From an uncultured Acidobacteriota bacterium (GTDB lineage Bacteria; Acidobacteriota; CAIWXX01): DNA of 64,000 nucleotides. The DNA lies in contig CAIWXX010000117.1 of the NCBI GenBank assembly GCA_903916735.1, forward strand, positions 1-64,000. Direction: 5' to 3'. Shown in pieces: positions 1 through 7,899 of the stretch. The translations under genes and the position numbers were made by a program. Each line of letters begins with the position of its first letter. Within the stretch, counting starts at the first letter, position 1. The notes beneath the pieces are model-generated. The model was not told where the DNA came from and ran no database searches. It was given only the letters and a program-made list of their open reading frames with translations.

Positions 1-2
1 CC

Positions 3-68
3 GCCCCGAATATGCACGCGACGGCCAACCTCTATCTGAAATACCTTATCGTCAATCGTGGCTCTTGA
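3..68 (+). CDS. C-terminal tail of an open frame entering from the left edge
   Basis: Frame 3 is open from the first base and ends at a TGA at 66-68, giving about 21 residues (ending YLIVNRGS). A strong hairpin follows about 50 bases later, which fits the end of a transcription unit. The peptide is too short to assign to a family. It could be the end of a real gene or chance. Confidence 0.2.
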   Translation, partial: APNMHATANLYLKYLIVNRGS

Positions 69-118
69 CTGAGCCTGCATGAACCCATGTTTCCGCCGTA
101 CACCACCGAAAACACACC

Positions 119-168
119 CTCCAGGCGCCCTTCCACCGTCCCGGGGGATGGCGGAAGAGCGCCTGGAG
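119..168. terminator. Strong GC-rich hairpin, probable terminator
   Basis: CTCCAGGCGC (119-128) pairs perfectly with GCGCCTGGAG (159-168). An inner CTTCC/GGAAG stem continues after one mismatch. There is no long T-run on either side, only a short tggtcctatt, so it may be a weak or Rho-assisted terminator or a palindromic repeat. It separates the left-edge frame from the toxin-antitoxin unit. Confidence 0.5.
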
Positions 169-284
169 TGGTCCTATTAACCCAATATTACTACATCTGT
201 GGAGTTCTCTGTAGCAGTCGAAAAAGCAAATCCTAATAAGCGATGTGGATTACATAAAAAGTAAGGCGGTGTCCGCATTACACC

Positions 285-315
285 TTGACAAATTAGCAAG
301 GAGGTACCATATTAT
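285..315 (+). promoter_or_regulatory. Predicted promoter of the toxin-antitoxin operon
   Basis: TTGACA (285-290) is followed after 19 bases by TATTAT (310-315), overlapping a TATAAT at 313-318. The AT-rich -10 region is immediately upstream of the AbrB-type gene, whose ribosome site gaggagg (329-335) lies 7 bases before the ATG. AbrB-family antitoxins usually bind such AT-rich dyads to repress their own operon; no binding is shown here. Confidence 0.5.
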
Positions 316-342
316 AATGGGATATTAGAGGAGGAAAATTGA

Positions 343-573
343 ATGTACACAACGATGACCATAAAGGGGCAAATTACCATTCCCAAAGCCATTCGCGTTT
401 CTCTCGGCTTACAGCCTGGTGATCGAATCGAATTTTCGGCAGTGGAAGGGGGATTTCTTTTGCAACGCGAGGTTAAACGGGATGCAATTAATAAGTGGCG
501 AGGATTCCTCCGTCATCTCAAAGGCAAAAGTTCTGATGATGTCATAAATGCCATGCGAGGGGAAAATCGTTGA
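343..573 (+). CDS. AbrB/MazE/SpoVT-type antitoxin (VapB-like)
   Basis: This is a 76-residue protein with an N-terminal swapped-hairpin AbrB domain (about residues 3-45). The family signature TIKGQITIPKAIRVSLGL and PGDRIEF is readable near the start. The family binds DNA as a dimer, and the C-terminal 30 residues usually wrap the toxin. The gene has a strong gaggagg ribosome site and overlaps the next gene by four bases (TTGA), the arrangement expected for an antitoxin-toxin pair. Likely role: neutralise the PIN toxin that follows and repress the operon. Family assignment is secure; the cognate pairing is inferred from the overlap. Confidence 0.85.
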   Translation: MYTTMTIKGQITIPKAIRVSLGLQPGDRIEFSAVEGGFLLQREVKRDAINKWRGFLRHLKGKSSDDVINAMRGENR

Positions 574-998
574 TTCACGCAGTTGATACTAACATCCTTC
601 TGGATATACTCTTGGAGGATTCGGAATATTATCAGCGATCAGCAGATTTGCTCGCTCAAGTCGGAGTGGAAGGAGCCTTAGTGATCAGCGCAGTTGCCTA
701 TGCCGAACTTTCCGCTCATTTTGATCATGATGAAGATATACAGCGATTTCTAATGGATGTTGGAGTACGTGTTGAACCTATCAACATCGAAGTCGCCCGA
801 GTTTCAGGACGTGCATGGCACGCATATATAGTTGAAAAGAAAACTGGTAATTCACGCCGCGACGCATCCAAGAGGAAACCAATCCTGGCGGATTTCCTAA
901 TTGGTGCTCACGCAATAGTCGGAAAGTACGTATTACTTACTCGCGATACGCGAGGACTGTATGAACGATATTTTCCATCGCTAAAATGTGTCGGTTAA
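570..998 (+). CDS. PIN-domain ribonuclease toxin (VapC-like)
   Basis: This 142-residue PIN-domain protein starts at a TTG that overlaps the antitoxin stop. The acidic metal-binding residues expected for PIN nucleases are visible: D6 in VDTNILLDIL, an E in AYAELSAHF, D in ILADFLIGAHA, and D in LLTRDTRGLYERYF. The fold and length match VapC toxins, which cleave tRNA or rRNA with Mg2+ or Mn2+ when freed from the antitoxin. Translational coupling to the AbrB-type gene supports a type II toxin-antitoxin module. All four acidic positions are kept, so it is probably active. The RNA target cannot be read from sequence. Confidence 0.85.
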   Translation: MIHAVDTNILLDILLEDSEYYQRSADLLAQVGVEGALVISAVAYAELSAHFDHDEDIQRFLMDVGVRVEPINIEVARVSGRAWHAYIVEKKTGNSRRDASKRKPILADFLIGAHAIVGKYVLLTRDTRGLYERYFPSLKCVG

Positions 999-1095
999 TC
1001 GGAAGTAATATGGCAATGAGAGCTAAAACGGTCCTTCTAATTACTATTGTGGTGGGGATTTTCATCGGCGGCATTCCCATTGCTGTTGCTGCTGA

Positions 1096-1677
1096 TTTAA
1101 TCATTCCCGCTCCAATTGCCGTACCTCTGCAAATCCCGAAGTTGGTGCGAACGGATACCCTAGCACCACGAAAGACGTAGGCTACCTCGTCAGAGAAGAA
1201 GCCTTCGTCAAGCATGAAGGAGATATCGTCACAATGCACCCGAAAGTCCCGTTGTTGGTTGGCAACGTCCCGATCGATTATCTCTCCATAGGGCAGGGCG
1301 AGGAACACCTGGAGACGGCTTTTGCCAATGCGGTCATCCGCGAAGGTTTTGCGATCGCTCCAATCGAGGCGGTAATATACCTCAAGGTCAAGTCCAATCG
1401 CCCCGACGATCATCGCGACGTATCACAACTCGTTCTCGCGGGAATCGATGTCCAGCGAGTTCGTGAGTACTTCCTCAGACACGCCTCTCAAAAGTTGATC
1501 GATTGCTTCGAGATGTTGGTCTCACAGGCACAAACTATATGGAACTTTAATATCAACAATGTATCCTTAGCTTTATGGCTTTCATCACGACTACTCAATT
1601 CAATTCAAGAGGATTATACCAATGGCAAATCAAATTCGAGAAATTGGAGTCGTTCGCCGAATCGCATGATCAAGTAA
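1096..1677 (+). pseudogene. N-truncated nucleotidyltransferase (AbiEii-like) remnant
   Basis: The frame reads YPSTTKDVGYLV, then VGNVPIDYLS, GEEHLETA and APIEAVIYLKVKS, ending with a DVSQLVLAGIDVQRVREY helix. This is the pattern of the core and C-terminal part of AbiEii/DUF6036-type nucleotidyltransferases. The N-terminal GG-S-type motif is missing: the frame hits a stop at 1093-1095 just upstream, and the usual TKDVD acidic residue is replaced by G. The last 45 residues look unlike the family. An intact relative follows at 1767, so this may be a decayed older copy of the same defence or toxin module. An ATG at 1234 could still give a shorter product. Confidence 0.6.
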
Positions 1678-1766
1678 AGAGGATGTGACTATGGCCCCCC
1701 ACGTTACTGGCAAGTACAGCAGTGTGAGAACTCAATCACTTCCTTTTACTATTATGAGGTAATTCA

Positions 1767-2339
1767 TTGAGCAACGGACCAAAGCTTTTCAACAACGATC
1801 CGGACGAGCCTAAGCATTTCGAATCACAACCAGACCTCTCGCAGGCACCATCACCACCAGAAGCACTCAGGACGCGCCCTCCGGGTCTGAAAGATATCGT
1901 TGAGATCGGCAGGCGTTTCGGGCAGCTTGGCGTCGAGTACATCCTCATCGGTGGAATGGCGATGAACTATCATGGTCGGGCAAGAGCCACGGAAGATATC
2001 GATTTCCTCGTCCGCGTAACAGAACAGAACTTCGAACGTATCCGGGATGCGCTTTCGTACTTGCCCGATAAAGCATCTCTTCAGCTCGATCCGAAAACAT
2101 CTGTTCAGGATCTCTCGGATGATTATGCGTGTATCAGAATCGCCGATGAAATCGTTATCGATCTCATCGGGCACGTTGGAGACTTGAGATTCGAGAATGC
2201 GAGCATCGAAAGGAAAGACTACGATGGAGTTGTCATATCGATTGCGGATTTAAAAACCATGCTCCGCAGCAAGCAGGGAATCACGAGAGAAAAAGACGTG
2301 CTGGATCGTCAATACCTCGAAATGATTCGTGAGGGGTAG
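1767..2339 (+). CDS. Nucleotidyltransferase-fold protein (AbiEii/MNT type)
   Basis: This 190-residue protein begins at a TTG with a gaggt ribosome site. Residues about 50-80 carry the nucleotidyltransferase motif LIGGMAMNYHGRARATEDID, i.e. GG..A followed by the DxD-type acidic pair. Residues about 125-140 hold the third acidic strand (IVIDLIGH). The C-terminal part (ISIADLKTMLRSKQG..REKDVLD) is the common substrate-site helix. Relatives act as toxins in type IV or type VII toxin-antitoxin systems, or as stand-alone nucleotidyltransferases. The N-terminal 40 residues are proline-rich and probably disordered. A small gene starts two bases after its stop and is a candidate partner. Confidence 0.75.
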   Translation: MSNGPKLFNNDPDEPKHFESQPDLSQAPSPPEALRTRPPGLKDIVEIGRRFGQLGVEYILIGGMAMNYHGRARATEDIDFLVRVTEQNFERIRDALSYLPDKASLQLDPKTSVQDLSDDYACIRIADEIVIDLIGHVGDLRFENASIERKDYDGVVISIADLKTMLRSKQGITREKDVLDRQYLEMIREG

Positions 2340-2341
2340 AG

Positions 2342-2581
2342 ATGAAAATAATTGGAGCCAGGCAAACAGGTGGCGGAACGCACCTCAAAGGATTTCCTCC
2401 TTTTATTTGTGATTTCCTGGAACTTTGCGCACAACTCAGCTCCGTCACGACGTACTATCCGCATGGCGTTTTCAAATTCCGTACCTTCGAGGAAGCCGAT
2501 CGATGGATGCGCGAGCGGCGCGTAATCATCAGAAGACAAGGAATTCATCCAGTTAAAGAATCCCGCCTGAAGGGAGAGTAA
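2342..2581 (+). CDS. Small hypothetical protein coupled to the nucleotidyltransferase
   Basis: This 79-residue protein starts at an ATG two bases after the nucleotidyltransferase stop, so it is almost certainly co-transcribed. The centre reads FKFRTFEEADRWMRERR, a helix seen in small proteins encoded next to nucleotidyltransferase genes. No catalytic motif, signal peptide or membrane segment is visible. By position it may be an antitoxin or specificity partner, but no function can be assigned from sequence alone. Confidence 0.6.
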   Translation: MKIIGARQTGGGTHLKGFPPFICDFLELCAQLSSVTTYYPHGVFKFRTFEEADRWMRERRVIIRRQGIHPVKESRLKGE

Positions 2582-2661
2582 CCCCAAAAAGAATCGTATC
2601 AATGGCAAACACTCTGAAATTAGTCTTTCGGTATCTCGGAGCGTTGTGAGACAGGAATCGC

Positions 2662-2964
2662 TTGTGGTGCTCCGCTTTCATGGCCACACTGATCCTGACA
2701 GCCATGTGGTGTATTGCGGCATTGTTGGGCATCGGTAATCCGAAATTCGTTGAATATCTAAAGTCTGCATTGATCATAGTTTGGATGGTTGTTCTTCTGC
2801 TGTCGGTTATGGGGAATAAAGACACAGATGAGAATCTCGAACCATCATATCCACGATGGTTCGTGGTGCTGTTTCCATTAATAACGGCATTATTTTTCGC
2901 TTCCAATACGATCCGTGCATCTGTGCCATTGTTGTTTTTAGTGAGGCAATTAAGAGGAGTTTGA
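2662..2964 (+). CDS. Small putative membrane protein, possibly 5'-truncated
   Basis: This frame of up to 100 residues has three hydrophobic stretches (around residues 7-24, 33-47 and 67-84). It opens at TTG 2662 without a good ribosome site. In the same frame an ATG at 2602 starts a 15-codon peptide (MANTLKLVFRYLGAL) that stops at a TGA at 2647-2649. That suggests the original gene began there and is now interrupted. No family was recognised. It could equally be a decayed gene, like several neighbours. Confidence 0.35.
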   Translation: MWCSAFMATLILTAMWCIAALLGIGNPKFVEYLKSALIIVWMVVLLLSVMGNKDTDENLEPSYPRWFVVLFPLITALFFASNTIRASVPLLFLVRQLRGV

Positions 2965-3098
2965 AATGCCGAATTCTTTGTTTAAATCCTGGTTGATATC
3001 CAACGAGTCTTTGCAGATGAAGGCGGGTCTGCGTCCATTACAATGCTTAATCCAGCGGAGAACCCCTGGATCGCCGCCAATTTCATATATAAGGGTTA

Positions 3099-3343
3099 AT
3101 GACAAAGCTGGAACCCTTGATGTTCATACTCGTGCTTCTCTCAATCGGCCTTCTCACCGGCTAAGCAGACAATCCGAAGCACCCGGCGACAACATCGACG
3201 AGTTCAAAAAGATGGATGCGAATACCGACGGCAAAGTGACTCCTGAGGAATTCAAGCGTCAGAAAACCGGTTATGTTACGCGTAACATAACGGGAGGTCT
3301 GAATCTTGGACATTGTACTGAAACTGATCCATATCGCCATTGA
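3099..3343 (+). pseudogene. EF-hand protein remnant, frameshifted
   Basis: An ATG at 3099 starts a signal-peptide-like segment (MFILVLLSIGLLTG) that runs into a TAA at 3162-3164. One frame over, codons 3196-3264 encode FKKMDANTDGKVTPEEFKRQ, a clean EF-hand calcium loop (D-x-N-x-D-G-x-V...E-E). The two halves together look like a small exported EF-hand protein broken by a frameshift. The EF-hand frame itself is open from 2966, but its first 70 residues look non-native. If the frameshift is a sequencing error, the gene would be intact. Confidence 0.45.
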
Positions 3344-3402
3344 TTATTGCGGTGATCCGATGTATGAGTATTCCACCATGGCTAATCAAAGGAGACACTT
3401 GC

Positions 3403-3906
3403 ATGATCACCAGTCTTGCGGATTTTGAAAAAAACTGGGCAAATGAAAGCCGGGCAACATTGAGGCTGTTGGATGCAGTGACGGACGCATCCTTAAAACA
3501 GGCTGTGACGCCCGAGGATCGGACACTGGGCCGGGTGGCCTGGCACATCACGACGTCGATCCACGAAATGATGGGACGGACAGGGCTCTCCCTGAAAGGT
3601 CCCGCTCCTGATGCACCCGTCCCTCCGACAGCCGCGGCGATACGAGCAGGCTACGCTGAGGTTGCCAAATCCATCGTCGAACAGATCACGTCCAGCTGGA
3701 CCGATGCAACATTATCAATCGAAGATGATATGTATGGCGAGAAGTGGAAACGAGGGACGACGTTGATGGTGCTTATGCATCATGAAATCCATCATCGGGG
3801 ACAGATGACAGTGCTCATGCGCCAGGCCGGCCTGCGGGTTCCTGGTGTGTATGGACCATCGCGGGAGGAATGGGTGAACTACGGCATGCCCGCTCCGCAG
3901 GTGTAG
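3403..3906 (+). CDS. DinB/YfiT-family putative metalloenzyme
   Basis: This 167-residue protein belongs to the DinB four-helix-bundle family. The family's three metal-binding histidines are visible: one in GRVAWHITTSIHEM near residue 45 and two in LMHHEIHHRGQM near residue 130. The start at 3403 is chosen because aaaggag lies just upstream; an upstream in-frame ATG at 3340 lacks a ribosome site. Members are often thiol-dependent transferases, for example using bacillithiol or mycothiol, or stress-induced proteins of unknown substrate. No partner gene is evident, so the substrate is unknown. Confidence 0.8.
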   Translation: MITSLADFEKNWANESRATLRLLDAVTDASLKQAVTPEDRTLGRVAWHITTSIHEMMGRTGLSLKGPAPDAPVPPTAAAIRAGYAEVAKSIVEQITSSWTDATLSIEDDMYGEKWKRGTTLMVLMHHEIHHRGQMTVLMRQAGLRVPGVYGPSREEWVNYGMPAPQV

Positions 3907-4037
3907 CGGTACATTTCGCCAATTTTGCAGATTCGGATTCTCGGCCGTATGATGCCCCTGGTCACGAGGGAATAGGGTCAGGGCCGTGGCTCAATGAGCG
4001 CTTGTGCTTAATAGATGAAGCCACAGGAGGTTTTCGC

Positions 4038-5186
4038 ATGTGTCGAATAGCAATCGGCATTTTTCTTTTTGCCGGCACGGTCTTGGTCTTTGCGCAAGCA
4101 GCTTTGCAGCAGCCGGCACCGCAAGGGCCGCCGCCGACTCTGGAAGAAGTTCGCACGGCGATGGGCATACCGTCTCAAGGGATGGATCTCCGCGGGCAAC
4201 AAGACAAGGTGGGTTTCGCATCGACTAGCGAACAGATGGCCAAGGTCTGGGAATTATCAGCGGCTCCGCCGGCGCCGGAACGTCTCGGCGAAACCCCTAA
4301 AAGCGGCGTTGCCGGCGTGATCTGCCCTCATGATGATTACATCTATGCCGGCCGCATTTATCGGCAGGTGCTGCCCCTGATCAGCGCCAAAACCATCATC
4401 CTCGTGGGCGTTTTTCACAAGTACCGCAAATTCGGAGCTCACGATGTGCTGGTGTTCGATCCCTACCCGGCCTGGCGCTCGCCTGATGGAAATGTGCCGG
4501 TTTCGCCTATCCGTGATGAGTTATTGGCCCGACTGCCGAAGGATGATTTCCTCAAAGATGCGGCCATGCACGATTCCGAGCATTCGCTCGAAGCACTTCT
4601 CTTCTGGTTGCGCCATGCCCGTCCGGATATCGAGATTGTCCCGGTGATCGTGCCTGTGGCCGGCTTTGCACGTTTACAGGAATTGGCGGATCATTTCGGA
4701 TCGGCCCTCGCCGACATCATGAAGCAACGGAATTGGAAACTGGGGCGGGACGTCGCTGTCGCCATCTCCTCAGATGCCGTCCATTACGGGTCCGATTTCA
4801 AGTACACGGCATTCGGTGAAGGCGGTGTCGATGCTTATGTAAAAGCCTGTGATCAGGATCGCAGTCTGCTGAAAGGTCCTTTGGCAGGTCCTTTAACAGT
4901 TGCCAAAGTGCAGCAGTTCTTCGCGATCTGTGTCAACCCTGATCAGCCGGCCGACTATCGGCTCCCATGGTGCGGGCGCTTCTCGATACCGGCGGGGATG
5001 CTGATTTTGGATCGGCTCACACGCGCCCTTGGTCTGCCCGCTCCTGTTGGAGAACCGATTGCATATGGCACGTCAATCAGCGCGCCGGAACTGCCCGTAC
5101 GCGACATCGGCCTCGGCCAGACAGCGCAGGCCAACCTCTATCACTTCGTGGGGTACCCGGCGCTCGCCTTCACCGTCAAGGAATAG
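4038..5186 (+). CDS. Exported MEMO-family protein (AmmeMemoRadiSam B-like)
   Basis: This is a 382-residue protein. The start at 4038 follows a caggagg ribosome site and gives a clear signal peptide (IAIGIFLFAGTVLVFAQA). The body from about residue 90 shows MEMO features: GVICPHDDYIYAG, IILVGVFHKYRKFGAHD, MHDSEHSLEALLFWL and AISSDAVHYG. Together these carry histidines that bind iron in MEMO1-type non-heme enzymes. In many bacteria this domain (AMMECR1-MEMO-radical SAM system, component B) is cytosolic and encoded with the other two parts. Here neither partner is adjacent and the protein appears to be exported, which is unusual. Function is unknown beyond probable redox or iron-dependent chemistry. 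Confidence 0.75.
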   Translation: MCRIAIGIFLFAGTVLVFAQAALQQPAPQGPPPTLEEVRTAMGIPSQGMDLRGQQDKVGFASTSEQMAKVWELSAAPPAPERLGETPKSGVAGVICPHDDYIYAGRIYRQVLPLISAKTIILVGVFHKYRKFGAHDVLVFDPYPAWRSPDGNVPVSPIRDELLARLPKDDFLKDAAMHDSEHSLEALLFWLRHARPDIEIVPVIVPVAGFARLQELADHFGSALADIMKQRNWKLGRDVAVAISSDAVHYGSDFKYTAFGEGGVDAYVKACDQDRSLLKGPLAGPLTVAKVQQFFAICVNPDQPADYRLPWCGRFSIPAGMLILDRLTRALGLPAPVGEPIAYGTSISAPELPVRDIGLGQTAQANLYHFVGYPALAFTVKE

Positions 5187-5201
5187 CAGAAATTCTCGAT
5201 C

Positions 5202-5215
5202 CGCTGGTACCAGCG
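5202..5215. repeat. Perfect 14-bp palindrome after the MEMO gene
   Basis: CGCTGGTACCAGCG is fully self-complementary and lies 16 bases past the stop of the exported MEMO-like gene, between convergent genes. It has no following T-run, so a terminator role is only possible. Confidence 0.3.
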
Positions 5216-5299
5216 ATCTCATCGGGTTGTCAGCAAGGCTACGTCAAAGTCGGCAATAACGCGCTGGTTTTGCGAAGTAAAAAGTGAAAAGCAAACTTA

Positions 5300-5629
5300 T
5301 CAATCAACGATGAACAGCTTGGCTCCGTTGGCTGTCCGTGAACGGTGAGGAGCGACATCATCGGAAACCTGATAGCTGGTGCCGCGAGTGAGTGTGATCA
5401 CCCGCCCGTCTTTCAGCTCTGTTTGCAGTTCGCCTTCCAGGACGAGGAGGACGTGGCCACGATTGCACCAATGATCGGCCAAATAGCCCGGTGAATAATC
5501 GACCATTCTGACGCGGATATTGCCGACGTCCAACGTTCGCCAGAGAGCCATGCCCGTTTCTCCAGGGTGTTCTGTTGGAGCGATCCGACTCCAGTCAGTA
5601 AAGCAAAAAGGCACATTTTCAATTTTCAT
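5300..5629 (-). CDS. DHCW-motif cupin-fold protein
   Basis: This 109-residue single-domain cupin starts at the second of two adjacent ATGs, five bases from aaaggtg. The diagnostic motif YLADHWCNRGHVLLVLEGEL contains the D-H-W-C signature and the first cupin metal ligands. A C-terminal part (YQVSDDVAPHRSRT) supplies the later histidine. The family is small, conserved and of unknown function, probably a metal-dependent small-molecule binder or isomerase. It stands alone between the MEMO-like gene and a response regulator, with no operon context. Confidence 0.8.
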   Translation of the reverse strand: MKIENVPFCFTDWSRIAPTEHPGETGMALWRTLDVGNIRVRMVDYSPGYLADHWCNRGHVLLVLEGELQTELKDGRVITLTRGTSYQVSDDVAPHRSRTANGAKLFIVD

Positions 5630-5762
5630 CATTCACCTTTCGATGCAGAGGATCTGAACAATGGCACTTTATATTATGAAAGCTAGGAAAGAAATGAGCA
5701 TGCCGATGTCGAGGATTGGCTTCTTTCTTGAGTTCTCAGAATTTCCCTTATCAGAGAATTTC

Positions 5763-6131
5763 CTAGGCGGCGCTGTCCCGGCAATCAAGCGAATCGATCA
5801 TGTGGATCAGGGTGTCAAGAGTGAAAGGCTTTTCGATGACTCCACAGGCTTTCCCTTCTCTGACTGCCTTCTGGGCCCATTCCAACGCTCCACCTGTCAT
5901 GAGGAGAACATGAGGCGCCGAGGATCGTTTCTCCAGCTGTTGCAAGATGCTTGCAGCGCCGCCGCCGTTCATTTGTACATCGGTGAGCAGCACATCCGGG
6001 GTCCAGGCTTTGAGGCGGTCAAGTGCTTCCTTCGTCGTCTCTGCTCCACAGACATTGAATCCTATCTCCTCCAGATATTCAGTCAGCACGCTGACAATCT
6101 CGTGTTCATCATCGACAACCAGAATTTTCAT
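5763..6131 (-). CDS. Single-domain response regulator (CheY-like receiver)
   Basis: This 122-residue receiver domain begins MKILVVDDEHEIVSVL with the acidic pocket DDE. The phospho-acceptor D is in VLLTDVQMNGGG, the conserved T/S is in LLMTGG, and the K is in IEKPFTLD. There is no output domain, so it acts through protein contacts or as a phosphorelay intermediate. The chosen start follows a gggagg ribosome site. An in-frame ATG at 6203 would add a 24-residue alanine-rich extension. No histidine kinase is adjacent, so its partner is elsewhere. Confidence 0.85.
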   Translation of the reverse strand: MKILVVDDEHEIVSVLTEYLEEIGFNVCGAETTKEALDRLKAWTPDVLLTDVQMNGGGAASILQQLEKRSSAPHVLLMTGGALEWAQKAVREGKACGVIEKPFTLDTLIHMIDSLDCRDSAA

Positions 6132-6542
6132 GGGCCTCCCTCTTCCCGCGGCAGCGTTGGCCTTCGACTCGGCCGCATTGCCAATCTCCTCTTTCGCGTC
6201 CATGGCTTCTGTTCCTTCTATTTTCCATCCGTTACGAGTATGTGCAATTTGAGTGCCAGTTGATCGGCCATTACAAGGGATTCATTTTCCTCAGAGTCAC
6301 ATTCCTTGAGTGACAAATTGCTGTGGCAAAGTGACGGTGAATGGTCAAAGCCGGAGATCAGATCCCCCTGGTGCCAGCAAGCCGTCTGGCAGAAAGCATA
6401 GCAAGACGAAATCGATCAATTTCGAGCGAAGCATTAAAACACTAAAGTGCCCGGAATTGGGGCCAGGCCGGGTCATCGCCATATATCGACGACGTCTTCA
6501 CGTGAGTGTGAATGAGTATTTGCATGGACCTGCCCTTCCCTC

Positions 6543-6722
6543 TTACCAGTATCTCCCGGCAGCGGCTACCTGGATGTAAGGTGTCCGATCGGCCACGAAT
6601 TTGGGTGTCAGCATGCAGGACTCATCCATCAAGTAATGGCAGGTATCGCAATCAGAGCATGCATCCAACACACTGTGGGCGGTCAATTCAGGGGTTTTAG
6701 GTGGTGTACCGACATCGCGAAG
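6543..6722 (-). pseudogene. N-terminal remnant of an iron-sulfur protein
   Basis: The minus strand reads PPKTPELTAHSVLDACSDCD, then TCHYLMDESCMLTPKFVADR, before losing sense and stopping at 6545-6543. The C-x2-C-x2-C-x6-C spacing in LDACSDCDTC..LMDESC resembles the N-terminal segment of multi-cluster (Fe-S)-binding proteins of the heterodisulfide-reductase or GlpC kind. No start codon or downstream domain remains, so this is a fragment. The rest of 6132-6774 shows no other convincing gene. Confidence 0.45.
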
Positions 6723-6774
6723 TTTTGTTCAAGCGCCTTATCCATACCCTTCAATGACTCACGTTCATGTAGCT

Positions 6775-7482
6775 CTAGGAGATTCCTCGCAGAAATGTTG
6801 TGAACAAGATGTAGAAGCCGACGAGCATGATCAACACTCCGGCGCTTCGTCGCATCCACAAGTTTGCGGATGTCCATCCTTTGCTGCTGACCATGTTTTT
6901 TACTATTCCTGCAGAAATACCCCCGAGCAGTACCAGGATGCAATGACCCATGGAATAGGCAAGGAGCAACATGCCGCCATAGAAGACATTGCCTTTGGCT
7001 GCGATAAATGTGAGCAGCACAGCCAGGATGGGTACGGCGCAGGGTGTGGAGACCAACCCGAAGAGAAGCCCCAACACAACGGCTCCGATCGCTCCACCCA
7101 TCGATGGCGCGATCGACAAAGGGACCGAGAAATTGAAACGAATCCATCCAAGCAGATGCATGCCCATCACGATACAAACCAATGCGATCAGCAGCGGCCA
7201 CCACCGGCTTTGAACGCCGAAGAATCTCCCGAGGAGCCCGGAGAGCAACCCTAGTATGGTGAAGGTCACGCTCAATCCGAGTACCATGCACAGGCTGTAA
7301 AGGAGCGATCGTTTCCAATTGATAGTCTGTTCGCTCCCGGCTATGTAGGACATGATGAGCGGAATGCTGATCAGCACGCATGGGTTGCTGGCGGTGAGGA
7401 GTCCCCCGATGAATGCGGCGGCGGGCGCAACCCATGGCGATCCCTGAATGAGTTGCTGAAAATCACCAAAAATGGAATCCAT
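6775..7482 (-). CDS. ccdA: CcdA/DsbD-type transmembrane thiol-disulfide transporter
   Basis: This 235-residue membrane protein with about six transmembrane helices carries the two CcdA cysteine motifs: SNPCVLISIP near residue 33 and STPCAVPIL near residue 150. The family passes electrons from cytoplasmic thioredoxin to extracytoplasmic thiol proteins. The start codon overlaps the upstream thioredoxin stop (TAATG), so the two are translationally coupled. The obvious model is that this protein reduces the exported thioredoxin encoded just before it. It is the last gene of the seven-gene minus-strand operon. The symbol reflects the family, not proven cytochrome maturation. Confidence 0.85.
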   Translation of the reverse strand: MDSIFGDFQQLIQGSPWVAPAAAFIGGLLTASNPCVLISIPLIMSYIAGSEQTINWKRSLLYSLCMVLGLSVTFTILGLLSGLLGRFFGVQSRWWPLLIALVCIVMGMHLLGWIRFNFSVPLSIAPSMGGAIGAVVLGLLFGLVSTPCAVPILAVLLTFIAAKGNVFYGGMLLLAYSMGHCILVLLGGISAGIVKNMVSSKGWTSANLWMRRSAGVLIMLVGFYILFTTFLRGIS

Positions 7483-7889
7483 TATTGGACTTTCTTCACT
7501 CCCATTTTGTCGAACACTTTCTCAATATCTTCGACTGGAATGAACCCCATATGTCGTTCAAATTCTTTCCCCTCGCTCGTATAAAACACCTGGGTTGGCA
7601 TCATCATGACCTTGTATGTTTGAGCCGCTTCAGGGTGCGCATCCAGATCTATGAACTCGATGGTGGCCCGATCTTTGTATATCTTTTTGGCTTCTTCAAG
7701 CACGGGAACCATTTTCTTGCACGGTATGCACCATGTCTTTCCCAGATCGACCATTCGAGGTAAAGGCTTTGCATTCTGTGAGGTTGTCGTTTCCTGCGAT
7801 TCATCCCCCGCTCCGGATTGGGGCGCGCAAAGATACGCTAACCCCACCACCAGCGCGATGAAAAGCACTATTCTGGATAAGTGGCTCAT
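7482..7889 (-). CDS. Exported thioredoxin-fold protein
   Basis: This 135-residue protein starts at the ATG preceded by gaaggag. It begins with a signal peptide or membrane anchor (IVLFIALVVGLAYLCAP), with a possible lipobox-like cysteine. The thioredoxin domain shows the active site WCIPCKKM near residue 58 and the cis-proline in MMMPTQVFY. It should act outside the cytoplasm as a reductant fed by the CcdA-like protein encoded one base downstream. It lies 10 bases from the OsmC gene. Neighbours suggest a role in keeping thiols reduced during arsenic or oxidative stress. Confidence 0.85.
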   Translation of the reverse strand: MSHLSRIVLFIALVVGLAYLCAPQSGAGDESQETTTSQNAKPLPRMVDLGKTWCIPCKKMVPVLEEAKKIYKDRATIEFIDLDAHPEAAQTYKVMMMPTQVFYTSEGKEFERHMGFIPVEDIEKVFDKMGVKKVQ

Positions 7890-7899
7890 TATTTCTCCT

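Noticed and set aside
986-1180. 64-codon frame with a signal-like N-terminus
   Set aside because: It overlaps the start of the nucleotidyltransferase remnant in another frame, has no ribosome site and no homology I can name.
2602-2964. Second selenoprotein from the TGA at 2647-2649
   Set aside because: The TGA-joined frame is a small membrane protein without a catalytic cysteine context and no hairpin follows; a decayed start is more likely.
6683-7435. Minus-strand frame of 250 codons over ccdA
   Set aside because: It is a shifted reading of the ccdA gene; it is full of R and H and lacks any family motif.
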